Shown here in pieces: positions 44,674-52,523 of a DNA stretch of 64,000 nt; the stretch's first letter is position 1, and every line of letters begins with the position of its first letter. A program made the position numbers and the translations under genes. Source of the DNA: Pontibacter korlensis (GTDB lineage Bacteria; Bacteroidota; Bacteroidia; Cytophagales; Hymenobacteraceae); NCBI RefSeq assembly GCF_000973725.1, contig NZ_CP009621.1, positions 2,880,001 to 2,944,000 on the forward strand. Reading direction: 5' to 3'. The notes beneath the pieces are model-generated. The model saw only the letters and a program-made list of their open reading frames with translations. It searched no databases and was not told the DNA's origin.

Positions 44674-45924
44674 TTACTTCAGTTCCAGCTGGTCTATGTC
44701 ACCGTAGCTGTCGTATGAAGAAAGAACTACTTTCTCGCCTGGCTGCAGGCCTTCCAGCACCTCGTAATAGTTCGGGTTCTGGCGTCCTAGTTTAATTCTG
44801 CGTTTCTCTGCATTGCCGCTTGCTTGGTTCACTACAAACACCCAGTTACCTCCGGTGCTCTGGTAGAAGCCGCCTCTCGGTAAAAGTACAGCCTTGGCTC
44901 CGTCGTTCAGGTTAAGCTTTATCTGCAGTGTTTGGCCGCGGCGTATACCTTCCGGAGTGCCTTCTGCAAACTCCATATCCACCTGGAATGTATTGTTCTG
45001 TACTTCCGGGAAAACCTTGGTTATAGCTACTTTATAAGTATTGCCGTTGAAGTCGAAGGTGCCTTTCAGGCCTGGGTATACTTTAGAGATGTAATGCTCA
45101 TCTATGTTGGCCTTCACTTTATAGCCGTCCATGTCATCAATTTGACCGATGTTTTCGCCTGGAGCTTTAGACTCACCAACCTCAGCTTTTAGAGTTGAAA
45201 GCTGGCCTGCGAAAGGTGCTGTTACATACAGGTTGTTAAGTGTGTTGCGAGCCATGCCAATGTTAGCTTCCATACGGCGTATAGACTCATCCAGCTGCTT
45301 CAGGCGGTCGTTCATTAACTGAGCATCCTGCTTTACCGAGCGTTCAGCCAGCGTTTTGCGTGTATTTAGGTAGTCATACTCGTCTTTTGCAGATTCATAT
45401 TCTTCACGGGAAATTACCTTCTCTTCGATCAGCATTTTGTTGCGCTCATACTTGCGCTGGGCCAGTGCCAGTTGGTATTTTATCTCAGCCAGGTCGTTTT
45501 CTTTGCGGATCAGGTCCTGCTTCATGGTAATCTCTGAGTTCTGGCGCTCGTTCATCAGGTCGTAAAGCTGTGTCTCGCGCGTCATGAAGTCGATCTGTAG
45601 CGTGGTGTTAGACAGCTTCAGAATTGTATCGCCTTTTTCTACCATGCGGCCATCATCGGTATAGATTTTCTCAACACGACCTCCCTCTGTAATATCCAGG
45701 TAGAATGTTTTGAGCGGTTCTACGGCACCATCAATCGCAATAAATTCCTGAAATGTGCCTTCGCTTACCTGACCGACTGTTATGCGCTTGCTGTCTACAT
45801 TAAGCTTGGAGCTGTGTTCGGCAAACAGCAGGTTGTAAAGCACCAGCACGAGGCCCAATGCACCGGCTGCAATCAGTATAATTTTCTTAGGCGTTGCTTT
45901 TTTCTTTTCAATTACGCGATCCAT
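44674..45924 (-). CDS. Periplasmic adaptor (HlyD/MacA-type membrane fusion protein)
   Basis: From the ATG at 45924 the protein has 416 residues; a frame from 45948 adds eight. It starts MDRVIEKKKATPKKIILIAAGALGLVLVLYNLLF, a cytoplasmic basic stub and a membrane anchor. The lipoyl-like half motif (VEPLKTFYLDITEGGRVEKIYTDDGRMVEKGDTILKLSN), a long coiled coil (about 95-205), the second lipoyl half (ARNTLNNLYVTAPFAGQLSTLKAEVGE), and the beta-barrel and membrane-proximal domains follow. It would connect the inner-membrane permeases to the TolC channel. First gene of the exporter operon, with a sigma-54-like promoter before it. Confidence 0.93.
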   Translation of the reverse strand: MDRVIEKKKATPKKIILIAAGALGLVLVLYNLLFAEHSSKLNVDSKRITVGQVSEGTFQEFIAIDGAVEPLKTFYLDITEGGRVEKIYTDDGRMVEKGDTILKLSNTTLQIDFMTRETQLYDLMNERQNSEITMKQDLIRKENDLAEIKYQLALAQRKYERNKMLIEEKVISREEYESAKDEYDYLNTRKTLAERSVKQDAQLMNDRLKQLDESIRRMEANIGMARNTLNNLYVTAPFAGQLSTLKAEVGESKAPGENIGQIDDMDGYKVKANIDEHYISKVYPGLKGTFDFNGNTYKVAITKVFPEVQNNTFQVDMEFAEGTPEGIRRGQTLQIKLNLNDGAKAVLLPRGGFYQSTGGNWVFVVNQASGNAEKRRIKLGRQNPNYYEVLEGLQPGEKVVLSSYDSYGDIDQLELK

Positions 45925-45977
45925 AGTAGTAGATTTGGTCGTGAGCACAGTATTTCATAGTTTCATTATCCGCTTTG

Positions 45978-45992
45978 CCAATTACTGTGCCA
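45978..45992 (-). promoter_or_regulatory. Candidate sigma-54 (-24/-12) promoter of the exporter operon
   Basis: On the minus strand the element reads TGGCAC, five bases, then TTGG, against the consensus TGGCAC-N5-TTGC; only the last base differs. Spacing of the GG and the -12 G is exactly 12 bases. Transcription would begin near 45966, about 42 bases before the HlyD ATG. The divergent neighbour is a sigma-54-type activator, which makes a functional link likely. Confidence 0.6.
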
Positions 45993-46158
45993 TAATTAAT
46001 AATTGATTGATTTACAGTTATTTAAGTGTATAGTATATCTGTAGCTATATGTATACTGTCCGGTTCCGTACACCTGAGTGTCCTGTAGCGAACAGCGAAC
46101 ACTTACAGAGCAGGAACTTTGTGGTGTGGGCTTTATACTTAGCAGGCAACATGGCATA

Positions 46159-46188
46159 TTGCACAGAAAAAACGTACTTTTACATATA
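46159..46188 (+). promoter_or_regulatory. Weak candidate promoter of the sigma-54 response regulator
   Basis: TTG (46159-46161), 19 bases, then TACATATA (46181-46188): the spacing and first TA fit TTG-N19-TAnnTTTG, the last bases do not. It lies 28 bases before the regulator ATG. Confidence 0.3.
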
Positions 46189-46216
46189 TAACAGCACTTA
46201 GCACACATATAAATCT

Positions 46217-47605
46217 ATGAGTAAGGTCTCTTGCAAGGTACTGGTGGTAGATGATGAGGAAGACATATTGATGGCCGGAAAGCTGTTACTAAAGCAGCAC
46301 TTTGAAGTAGTCAAAACAACATCTGACCCATATAAAATACCAAGCCTGCTGCAGGAGCACAACTTTGATGTGGTGCTGCTGGACATGAATTATAGCATCG
46401 GAGCCACCTCCAGTAAAGAAGGGCTCCATTGGCTAAAGCAGATCCTGCAGCTCTCTCCCAAGACTACAGTTATCCTGATGACGGCCTACGGCGACATTGA
46501 ACTAGCTGTGCGTGCGCTGAAAGAGGGTGCCACAGACTTTGTGCTGAAACCTTGGCAGAACGAGAAGTTAGTGGCTATACTTAAAACTGCCTGCCAGAAC
46601 CGCAGCGCCTCCGTTAACGGTAAACGATGTGCCGAGAAAGCCGTGCGGGAAAATACCGCTTACCACTACGATGGCTTTATAGGTGTATCGCCGGCTATGC
46701 AGCGCGTGTACCAGACAATAGATAAAGTAGCAGGTACCGATGCCAATGTGCTTATACTCGGCGAGAACGGAACAGGTAAGGAGGTAGCAGCGCGTGCTTT
46801 GCACCGCAAGTCGAAACGAGCGAATAACGTGTTCGAAATTGTAGACTTGGGAGCTGTAAGCACTACCTTGTTTGAAAGTGAACTCTTTGGGCACGCTAAA
46901 GGCTCTTTTACAGATGCCAAAGAAGACCGGGCCGGAAGGCTTGAGGCTGCTTCAGGTGGTACACTTTTTCTGGATGAGATAGGTAACCTGTCGCTTGCGC
47001 TGCAGGCAAAGCTTCTTACAGTATTGCAAAGCAGACAGGTCATCCGGTTAGGTACTAATAAACCACGCCCTATCGATATCAGGCTTATCTGCGCCACCAA
47101 CATGCCACTTTACGACATGGTGCGCGAAGGCACCTTCCGTCAGGATTTGCTTTACCGTGTAAATACAGTAGAAATACACCTGCCCCCGCTTCGTGAGCGA
47201 CGTGATGACATCAGGCTGTTGGCGGAGCACTTCCTGAAAGTATACCAGCAGAAGTATGAACGCCCCGAGCTACGCCTAAATAGCGAAACAATGCGCCGAC
47301 TGAACGATTACCATTGGCCTGGCAATATAAGGGAGCTGGATCATGCCATGGAGCGTGCCGTTATACTTTGCGATGGCAACGAATTACACCCAGATGATTT
47401 CTACTTTGCACCAAGTGAGGATGGTCAGCAAAAACAGCTTGGGCTGGATAGCCTAGCCGACAACGATTACACGCTGGAGGCATTAGAGAAGATGATGGTA
47501 CAAAAGGCGCTTGTAAAGCATGCAGGCAATATTACGCATGCTGCAAAAGAGCTAGGCATTACGCGCACCGCCCTTTACCGCAGAATAGAGAAGCATGGGC
47601 TATAG
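46217..47605 (+). CDS. Sigma-54-dependent response regulator (NtrC family)
   Basis: The 462-residue protein has a receiver domain (VLVVDDEEDI, phospho-acceptor Asp56), an AAA+ domain with GENGTGKE (182-189; family usually GESGTGKE) and Walker B GGTLFLDEIGNLS, and a Fis-type helix-turn-helix at the C-terminus (GNITHAAKELGITRTALYRRIEKHGL). The sigma-54 contact loop reads GSFTDA (229-234) where NtrC has GAFTGA. It should switch on sigma-54 promoters when phosphorylated, presumably the one before the divergent exporter operon. Its stop overlaps the kinase start by 11 bases, which ensures coupled expression. Confidence 0.94.
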   Translation: MSKVSCKVLVVDDEEDILMAGKLLLKQHFEVVKTTSDPYKIPSLLQEHNFDVVLLDMNYSIGATSSKEGLHWLKQILQLSPKTTVILMTAYGDIELAVRALKEGATDFVLKPWQNEKLVAILKTACQNRSASVNGKRCAEKAVRENTAYHYDGFIGVSPAMQRVYQTIDKVAGTDANVLILGENGTGKEVAARALHRKSKRANNVFEIVDLGAVSTTLFESELFGHAKGSFTDAKEDRAGRLEAASGGTLFLDEIGNLSLALQAKLLTVLQSRQVIRLGTNKPRPIDIRLICATNMPLYDMVREGTFRQDLLYRVNTVEIHLPPLRERRDDIRLLAEHFLKVYQQKYERPELRLNSETMRRLNDYHWPGNIRELDHAMERAVILCDGNELHPDDFYFAPSEDGQQKQLGLDSLADNDYTLEALEKMMVQKALVKHAGNITHAAKELGITRTALYRRIEKHGL

Positions 47606-48989
47606 CGGGTTCAGGGTAAGGCTGCTGCTGCGCCTTTTCCTTCTTGTATGTATCGTTTTGCTGCTTATGCTGGTGCTCTACCGCACAGACTGGTATGTAA
47701 CGGCACTATGCTTATTCCTGCTCGTGCTGTTCCAGCTCTATGATCTTGTTCATTTTGTAGAGCGAACTAACAGGGATATCAGCAGCTTTCTGCAGGCTAT
47801 GCGCCACTCAGATTTTACACAGCGCTTTGCTACCGAAGGCGTAAACCCCTCTTACCAAGAGCTGTACCAGAGCTTTAATGATATTTCTGAGGCTTTTTCA
47901 CGTGTAAAGACAGAGAAACAAGCACACTATCATTACCTGCAGGCCATTGTAGAGCAGGTGGGAGTAGGAATTCTTTCTTTTGATGAGGAGGGGGAAGTGC
48001 AGTTAGTTAATAACGTTACTAAATCTCTTTTGCGGGTGCCTCACCTGCTACACATAGACTCCCTTGAGCGTTTGAGTCCTGACCTGGTGCAGGCACTTTT
48101 TGGCATAGGTCATGAAGAGAAAAGGCTGGTTACGCTACAGGTCAACGAAGAAGAACTATTACTTAATCTCAGTGCCACAGAGCTCCTCTCGCAGGGCAAA
48201 CAGATCAAGATTGTAACGCTGCAAAACATAAAGTCGGAGCTAGAGGAGCAGGAGCTACAAACATGGCAGAAGGTGATTCGTGTGCTGACGCATGAAATCA
48301 TGAACTCCATTACCCCGGTCGTTTCTCTCACTTCTACTGTAAACAACCTTTTGGAGGAAGAGGTGATTGCCAAACTGGCAAAAGGTGAAAGTATAGAAGA
48401 GGAGGTATTGGAAGACATGCAGGCTGGCTTAAGAACCATAGAGAAGCGCAGTGCTGGTATGCTTCACTTCGTGAAGAACTACCGTCGCCTGATGCGACTA
48501 CCATCGTCGGAGCTAAGGCCTGTGAAGGTAGTAGACATGATGCGTTCTGTGCATACGCTGTTGCAGCATCAGATGGAAGAGCAGCATGTTAATTTTAAGA
48601 TGTATCTGCCAGACGAAAAGACAGAGGTGTTGGCCGATGCCGAGCAACTGGAGCAAGTGCTGATCAATCTTATCAAGAACGGCATGGAGGCTTGCCAAAA
48701 CGCGCATGCCCCCTGCGTAGAGGTTGTGGCTTTTGTGCCGGAGGGCGAGCGCGAAAGGCTGCGCATCGATGTAACAGACAATGGCCCTGGTATACCGGAT
48801 GAAGTGCTGGACAAAATTTTTATTCCGTTCTACACCACTAAAAAACAAGGTTCTGGTATAGGGCTAAGCCTGTCTAAGCAGATTATGCGCCAGCACGGTG
48901 GCTCTATCCGGGTGCATACACAGCCTGGCCTCACCACCTTCAGCCTTAGCTTAAAGCGGGTAAACGAACGTGTGTTATTAGATCATTAA
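47595..48989 (+). CDS. Sensor histidine kinase, partner of the sigma-54 regulator
   Basis: The 464-residue protein has two N-terminal membrane helices (about 6-25 and 31-50), a HAMP/PAS-like region (HYLQAIVEQVGVGILSFDEEGEVQLVNNVT, about 113-145), the phospho-acceptor His233 in LTHEIMNSITP, and an ATPase domain with the N box NLIKNGMEAC, the G1 box DVTDNGPGIPDEVLDKIF and the G2 box GSGIGLSLSKQI. The periplasmic loop between the helices is nearly absent, so it probably senses a membrane or cytoplasmic signal. It overlaps the regulator gene and forms a dedicated pair with it. Confidence 0.94.
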   Translation: MGYSGFRVRLLLRLFLLVCIVLLLMLVLYRTDWYVTALCLFLLVLFQLYDLVHFVERTNRDISSFLQAMRHSDFTQRFATEGVNPSYQELYQSFNDISEAFSRVKTEKQAHYHYLQAIVEQVGVGILSFDEEGEVQLVNNVTKSLLRVPHLLHIDSLERLSPDLVQALFGIGHEEKRLVTLQVNEEELLLNLSATELLSQGKQIKIVTLQNIKSELEEQELQTWQKVIRVLTHEIMNSITPVVSLTSTVNNLLEEEVIAKLAKGESIEEEVLEDMQAGLRTIEKRSAGMLHFVKNYRRLMRLPSSELRPVKVVDMMRSVHTLLQHQMEEQHVNFKMYLPDEKTEVLADAEQLEQVLINLIKNGMEACQNAHAPCVEVVAFVPEGERERLRIDVTDNGPGIPDEVLDKIFIPFYTTKKQGSGIGLSLSKQIMRQHGGSIRVHTQPGLTTFSLSLKRVNERVLLDH

Positions 48990-49058
48990 AAGCAGAATAC
49001 AGCTAACTGGATAAGTGCTTAAATCAGGAAAGTGGAAAAACACTCGATTAGGTAAGGA

Positions 49059-49364
49059 TTAAACATACTGCTGGATAACCTGCGTTAGTTGCTGCGCCGG
49101 CATAGCTCCAGACTGACGCCACACCTGCTTTCCTTTATGGAAAAGTATAAAAGTTGGTACGCCCTGTACCTTAAATTGCGATGCAGCTGCCTGATTGTTG
49201 TCTATATTTACTTTTACAACCTTTAGCTTACCGTTATACTGGCTGGCTACTTGTTGTACTATTGGACTCATTGCTTTGCAGGGACCACACCAATCCGCGT
49301 AAAAGTCTACCAGTACCGGCATCCCTGGGCTATTGATAAGCTCTTGAAAAGATCTCTTTGCCAT
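49059..49364 (-). CDS. trxA: Thioredoxin
   Basis: The 101-residue protein is a single thioredoxin domain without signal peptide. The active site is DWCGPCK (Cys26, Cys29), followed by the conserved cis-Pro region GVPTFILFHKGK (about 69-80). It is a cytoplasmic dithiol reductant, reduced by thioredoxin reductase. Compared with classical TrxA it lacks the usual N-terminal helix by a few residues, but all core residues are present. It is convergent with the histidine kinase gene and stands alone. Confidence 0.93.
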   Translation of the reverse strand: MAKRSFQELINSPGMPVLVDFYADWCGPCKAMSPIVQQVASQYNGKLKVVKVNIDNNQAAASQFKVQGVPTFILFHKGKQVWRQSGAMPAQQLTQVIQQYV

Positions 49365-49590
49365 TGCTTTTGTTTTATTAGTTCAAGTACATCTTCAAAT
49401 ACGCTTAATCCTTCTGGATTGGTTGCAGGAGAACTTGTATTTGCCTCTTAGCCTCAAAACAGACTGTAACGCTAAATGTTGTGTTATATATCTGTTAACT
49501 CTGCTCCTCATAAACATAGTGCACGGCAGGTTGAAAGTTTAAATGCAATATTCGCTATATTTAGTCTTTCAATTTAGCCAACAAGCTTTT

Positions 49591-49920
49591 ATGCCAACAT
49601 ACGACGGAACTGAGGGCGCTGCTATAGAACTATCGCAGGCCGCTAAATGGACCAAAATATACCGTGATAGTTTAGCTGAGGAGGCCACAGCAGGAGGGAG
49701 AATAAAAGCTCATTTCTTTGGCCGTGATATTCTGCTGAAAATATTGAAGCAGGATGGCTGCATGGGCATCAGAATGTATTATGCCAAGGACGAGAATGGG
49801 CAGAAACAACTTATTTTAGTGGGAGCCAACGCCGAGGGCGAGGATATGGTAGAGGGTACAATCGCAGACAAATCCCACTTCTGCCCTCCGGATTGTGTAG
49901 AGAGCGAGCTAAACGGATGA
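49591..49920 (+). CDS. Conserved hypothetical protein, first gene of the curli-regulator operon
   Basis: I start it at ATG 49591 (109 residues), because a -7-like TATATTTAG box lies at about 49555-49563, downstream of the longer frame's start (49543). The protein is soluble with no signal peptide (MPTYDGTEGAAIELSQAAKWTKIYRDS, FFGRDILLKILKQDGCMGIRMYYAKDENGQKQLILVGAN) and ends with a Cys pair in FCPPDC. It is not assigned to a family I know. The stop overlaps the start of the membrane protein gene (ATGA), so it is translated with the kinase/regulator operon behind it. Confidence 0.7.
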   Translation: MPTYDGTEGAAIELSQAAKWTKIYRDSLAEEATAGGRIKAHFFGRDILLKILKQDGCMGIRMYYAKDENGQKQLILVGANAEGEDMVEGTIADKSHFCPPDCVESELNG

Positions 49921-50582
49921 TGGAGTTTTACTTGAGGGAAATCTATCCTTGGTTAATTAGTTTATCCAGCATCAGCATAGGTATCCCGCTTCTTGCCGGC
50001 GTCCTCCTCATCACGAAGCGAAACAGTTTATTGTTCAAGTTGATATTGCTCTATATTAGCTACGTTGCTTTATCTGAGGTAGTGGGGGAGCTAACGATAT
50101 ACTTGGGTACCAGTAATAACCTGTGGATAAATCATTTGGACACTCCCATTGAGTTTATATTGATAGCCACAACTTACTATGTCAGCTTTAAGCAAAAACC
50201 TTTGAAGTATGGAGTTGTAGCTGCTGCTGTTGGTTTCGGTGCCTTTTGTATATTGGGTTTATTCTGGGGGGAGGACGTGACCCAAATGAATTCCACGCCG
50301 CGGATAGTGGCTGCAGTTCTGCTTATAGCCATGGCAGTTTTATACTTTTATCAAACAGCCAACGAAGTAAATTACACTTACCTGGACCGGGACCCAATGT
50401 TCCTGCTAAGCAGTGGCATCATAATTTACCAGGCTGGTACTTCCATGGCATACAGCATGTTTAACGCAGCCTTGGCCGAATCTTATGACTCTGCTCGTAT
50501 GTGCATCACAGTTATACTAGTGCTTAACATTTTATTCAGAATCACCTTGATGCTGGCAATAAGGCGTACACCCCTTGCATGA
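49917..50582 (+). CDS. Polytopic membrane protein, seven-helix, beside the curli-linked kinase
   Basis: From ATG 49917 the protein has 221 residues and about seven membrane helices (ISIGIPLLAGVLLI, FKLILLYISYVALSEVV, PIEFILIATTYYVS, YGVVAAAVGFGAFCILGLFW, PRIVAAVLLIAMAVLYFY, DPMFLLSSGIIIYQAGTSM and ITVILVLNILFRITLML). The N-terminus in the longer frame (MCRERAKRM) is rejected since it overlaps the preceding gene. It overlaps the kinase start by 4 bases. Because the kinase has only one short membrane helix, this protein may provide the sensing part; that is inference from operon layout. Confidence 0.75.
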   Translation: MMEFYLREIYPWLISLSSISIGIPLLAGVLLITKRNSLLFKLILLYISYVALSEVVGELTIYLGTSNNLWINHLDTPIEFILIATTYYVSFKQKPLKYGVVAAAVGFGAFCILGLFWGEDVTQMNSTPRIVAAVLLIAMAVLYFYQTANEVNYTYLDRDPMFLLSSGIIIYQAGTSMAYSMFNAALAESYDSARMCITVILVLNILFRITLMLAIRRTPLA

Positions 50583-51454
50583 AAGTTCTAGACCCACTCA
50601 TACTGATCACTCCAGTAATGCTGATTTTGGCAGTGGGTATTATTGCATTCGTGGTGCTTTACCAACGACGAATGCTGCAGCACCAGGAGCACTTGCAACG
50701 GTTGCAGTCTATCAAACAGCAACAGTTGCTGGAGGCTACCTTCAGGGCCCAAGAAGAGGAGCGCCGCCGTGTGGCCCGCGACCTACACGACGAGGTAGGG
50801 GCTATGCTGGCATTAGTAAGGTTAAATTTGCATCAACTGGTAAGCAATGTGGAGGTAAAAGATGAGCGGCTACTGAACAGTGCACAGAACATGAAGCAGC
50901 AGCTTGATGAGGTGCTGGGAAGTGTACGCCGGATTTCTCATGATTTGATGCCTGTAGTGCTGGAGAAGATGGGGCTGGCACAGGCACTAGATGCCTTAAG
51001 ACGTACTTTGGCGGCTACCGGGCAACTAGAGCTGGAGATAAGCTATAACGATAAGAGTATACGCCTTCCTCCTCAACACGAATTGCTGCTGTACCGTATG
51101 GTGCAGGAGCTACTGAACAATACTCTTAAGCATGCGCAGGCTAGCCAAGTTACAGTTATTCTTTCCTTCACAGCTTCGCAGGTTCATATTATTTACAAAG
51201 ACAACGGAATTGGCTTTGAAGTAGGAGCCTTGGAACATGAAAAAGGCATGGCCGGTGGTCTAGGCATCATGAGTCTGCAGAGCCGGGCTGCTCTATTAAA
51301 TGGAAGTATCAGCATTAAATCTGCGCCCGGAGCCGGTACTACTGCCGAAATAACAGTACCAATTACTTCACCCGACCTAGAAAACACAACCAACAACCAT
51401 AACCCTATTACTACTCATGGAGTATCAGCCTCTAACATTGGCAATAGCCGATGA
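50579..51454 (+). CDS. NarL-type sensor histidine kinase (HisKA_3)
   Basis: The 291-residue protein has one N-terminal membrane helix (LILITPVMLILAVGIIAFVVLYQ), a coiled linker, the HisKA_3 motif RDLHDEVGAMLA with phospho-acceptor His70, and an ATPase domain (LLLYRMVQELLNNTLKHAQAS N box; DNGIGFEV, GGLGIMSLQSRAALLNG). No sensor domain is fused. It ends 38 bases inside the response regulator gene; the two are translated as a pair. It lies directly upstream of the curli genes, and probably controls them in the absence of a CsgD homologue, though no target site is known. Confidence 0.92.
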   Translation: MKVLDPLILITPVMLILAVGIIAFVVLYQRRMLQHQEHLQRLQSIKQQQLLEATFRAQEEERRRVARDLHDEVGAMLALVRLNLHQLVSNVEVKDERLLNSAQNMKQQLDEVLGSVRRISHDLMPVVLEKMGLAQALDALRRTLAATGQLELEISYNDKSIRLPPQHELLLYRMVQELLNNTLKHAQASQVTVILSFTASQVHIIYKDNGIGFEVGALEHEKGMAGGLGIMSLQSRAALLNGSISIKSAPGAGTTAEITVPITSPDLENTTNNHNPITTHGVSASNIGNSR

Positions 51455-51815
51455 CCACAACTTGTTCCGGAAGGGGGTTCTGGAACTACTAAAAGCTTTT
51501 GATGAAATCACATTGGTGGCGGATGCCAGCAACGGAGCCGAACTTCTCGAAAAAATTGAGTCCGACCTGCCCGATGTGGTGATGCTGGACCTGGAAATGC
51601 CCGAGATGGACGGAGTAGCAACTTCTCGGTACCTGCTCTCCAAATATCCTGATGTCCGCATCCTGATCATGTCTACCTATGGGGACGAGGCACTGGTAGA
51701 CAACCTGCTGGAGGAGGGTGTAAAAGGGTATCTGCTTAAGAATTCAGAACCTGATGAGCTACGGCAGGCATTACAAGCCTTGAAAGCTGGCAAGGGGTAT
51801 TTCTCTCCAAGGTAA
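51417..51815 (+). CDS. Single-domain NarL-type response regulator, no DNA-binding domain
   Basis: The 132-residue protein is a full receiver domain: acidic pair Asp12/Asp13, phospho-acceptor Asp58 in VVMLDLEMPEMDG, conserved Thr in LIMSTYG and Lys in GYLLKNSEPDEL. It stops at AGKGYFSPR, exactly where NarL proteins continue into a LuxR helix-turn-helix. After the stop there is no remnant of such a domain in any frame; a terminator begins 28 bases later. It therefore must act through protein contacts. Overlap with the kinase gene ensures balanced expression. Compared with CsgD of enterobacteria, the DNA-binding half is missing. Confidence 0.9.
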   Translation: MEYQPLTLAIADDHNLFRKGVLELLKAFDEITLVADASNGAELLEKIESDLPDVVMLDLEMPEMDGVATSRYLLSKYPDVRILIMSTYGDEALVDNLLEEGVKGYLLKNSEPDELRQALQALKAGKGYFSPR

Positions 51816-51842
51816 ATTTAAAAGATGATGTTCAGCATCAGG

Positions 51843-51868
51843 CCCGGAAAATGACACCGGGTTTTTTT
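51843..51868 (+). terminator. Terminator of the kinase/regulator operon
   Basis: CCCGG (51843-51847) pairs with CCGGG (51857-51861), followed by seven T's. It separates the regulator genes from the curli genes, so the latter have their own promoter. Confidence 0.85.
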
Positions 51869-51959
51869 GTGTCTTTAATTTACATTTTAATTTTTCTAAT
51901 ATATAACTAAACTTTTTTGAATATGAAGAGTATGACTGATATATAATATTAAACTAATA

Positions 51960-51967
51960 TAGTTTTG
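51960..51967 (+). promoter_or_regulatory. -7 promoter box of the csgEFG genes
   Basis: TAGTTTTG fits TAnnTTTG; the TTG expected 19 bases upstream is absent, so an activator may be needed. The preceding 90 bases are very AT-rich. Start of transcription near 51974 fits the csgE ATG at 52001 and excludes the TTG at 51965. Confidence 0.5.
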
Positions 51968-52000
51968 AATCATTTTTCTTTTTGCTCTGGTAAAGTGCAG

Positions 52001-52483
52001 ATGTGGCGGCAGCTTATAGCAGCATTTATAGTATGCTGCGCATTATTCTTGCCCACAAGTATAATGGCTCAGCAAGAGGAGAAGAGAGATACAGCACAGC
52101 AACAAGCTACGCAAGGTCCCAATCAGTTTGAGGAGGCCATCCGTAGTTCTGCCGATTTGGAGGTTGATGGTTTAATAGTAGATGAGACTATAACTAAAAT
52201 TGGGCGCGATTTTTACGATGTGTTCCATCGGCAATGGGAGGCACCTCCATCTGCTAAAAACTTTACCATTCTAATAAAAGAGCGGCCTACCCGTGGCAAT
52301 GGGGCGCTCATTCAGGTGGCTCTTAACGATGAGCTTCTGTTTGAGCAGCAGCTGCAGCCAAGGTTCGACGTGATCGAAGAAACCGCTAGCTATGTAGCAA
52401 CTGGCTTATACGAGTACCTGCTCCGAAATCACTTACAGCAGCAGCTGGAGGCAGAAGGGAGGAAGGAATGGGAGGTATTCTAA
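52001..52483 (+). CDS. csgE: Curli secretion specificity factor CsgE
   Basis: From ATG 52001 the protein has 160 residues with a signal peptide (QLIAAFIVCCALFLPTSIMAQ). The mature part is the CsgE domain: LEVDGLIVDETITKIGRDFYDVFHRQWEAP, FTILIKERPTRGNGALIQVALNDELLFEQQLQPR and a helical end. CsgE works in the periplasm as a ring that caps the CsgG channel and passes curlin subunits to it. Compared with E. coli CsgE it is about 30 residues longer, with an acidic/Gln-rich insert after the signal peptide (EEKRDTAQQQATQG). First gene of csgE-csgF-csgG, spaced 40 and 79 bp. Confidence 0.92.
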   Translation: MWRQLIAAFIVCCALFLPTSIMAQQEEKRDTAQQQATQGPNQFEEAIRSSADLEVDGLIVDETITKIGRDFYDVFHRQWEAPPSAKNFTILIKERPTRGNGALIQVALNDELLFEQQLQPRFDVIEETASYVATGLYEYLLRNHLQQQLEAEGRKEWEVF

Positions 52484-52523
52484 ATTATGGAACAATACTA
52501 AAAATGTACACATATACCCTTCT

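Noticed and set aside
49543..49590. Longer start of the 109-residue protein at 49543
   Set aside because: A -7-like box lies downstream of that start, so the codon would not be transcribed.
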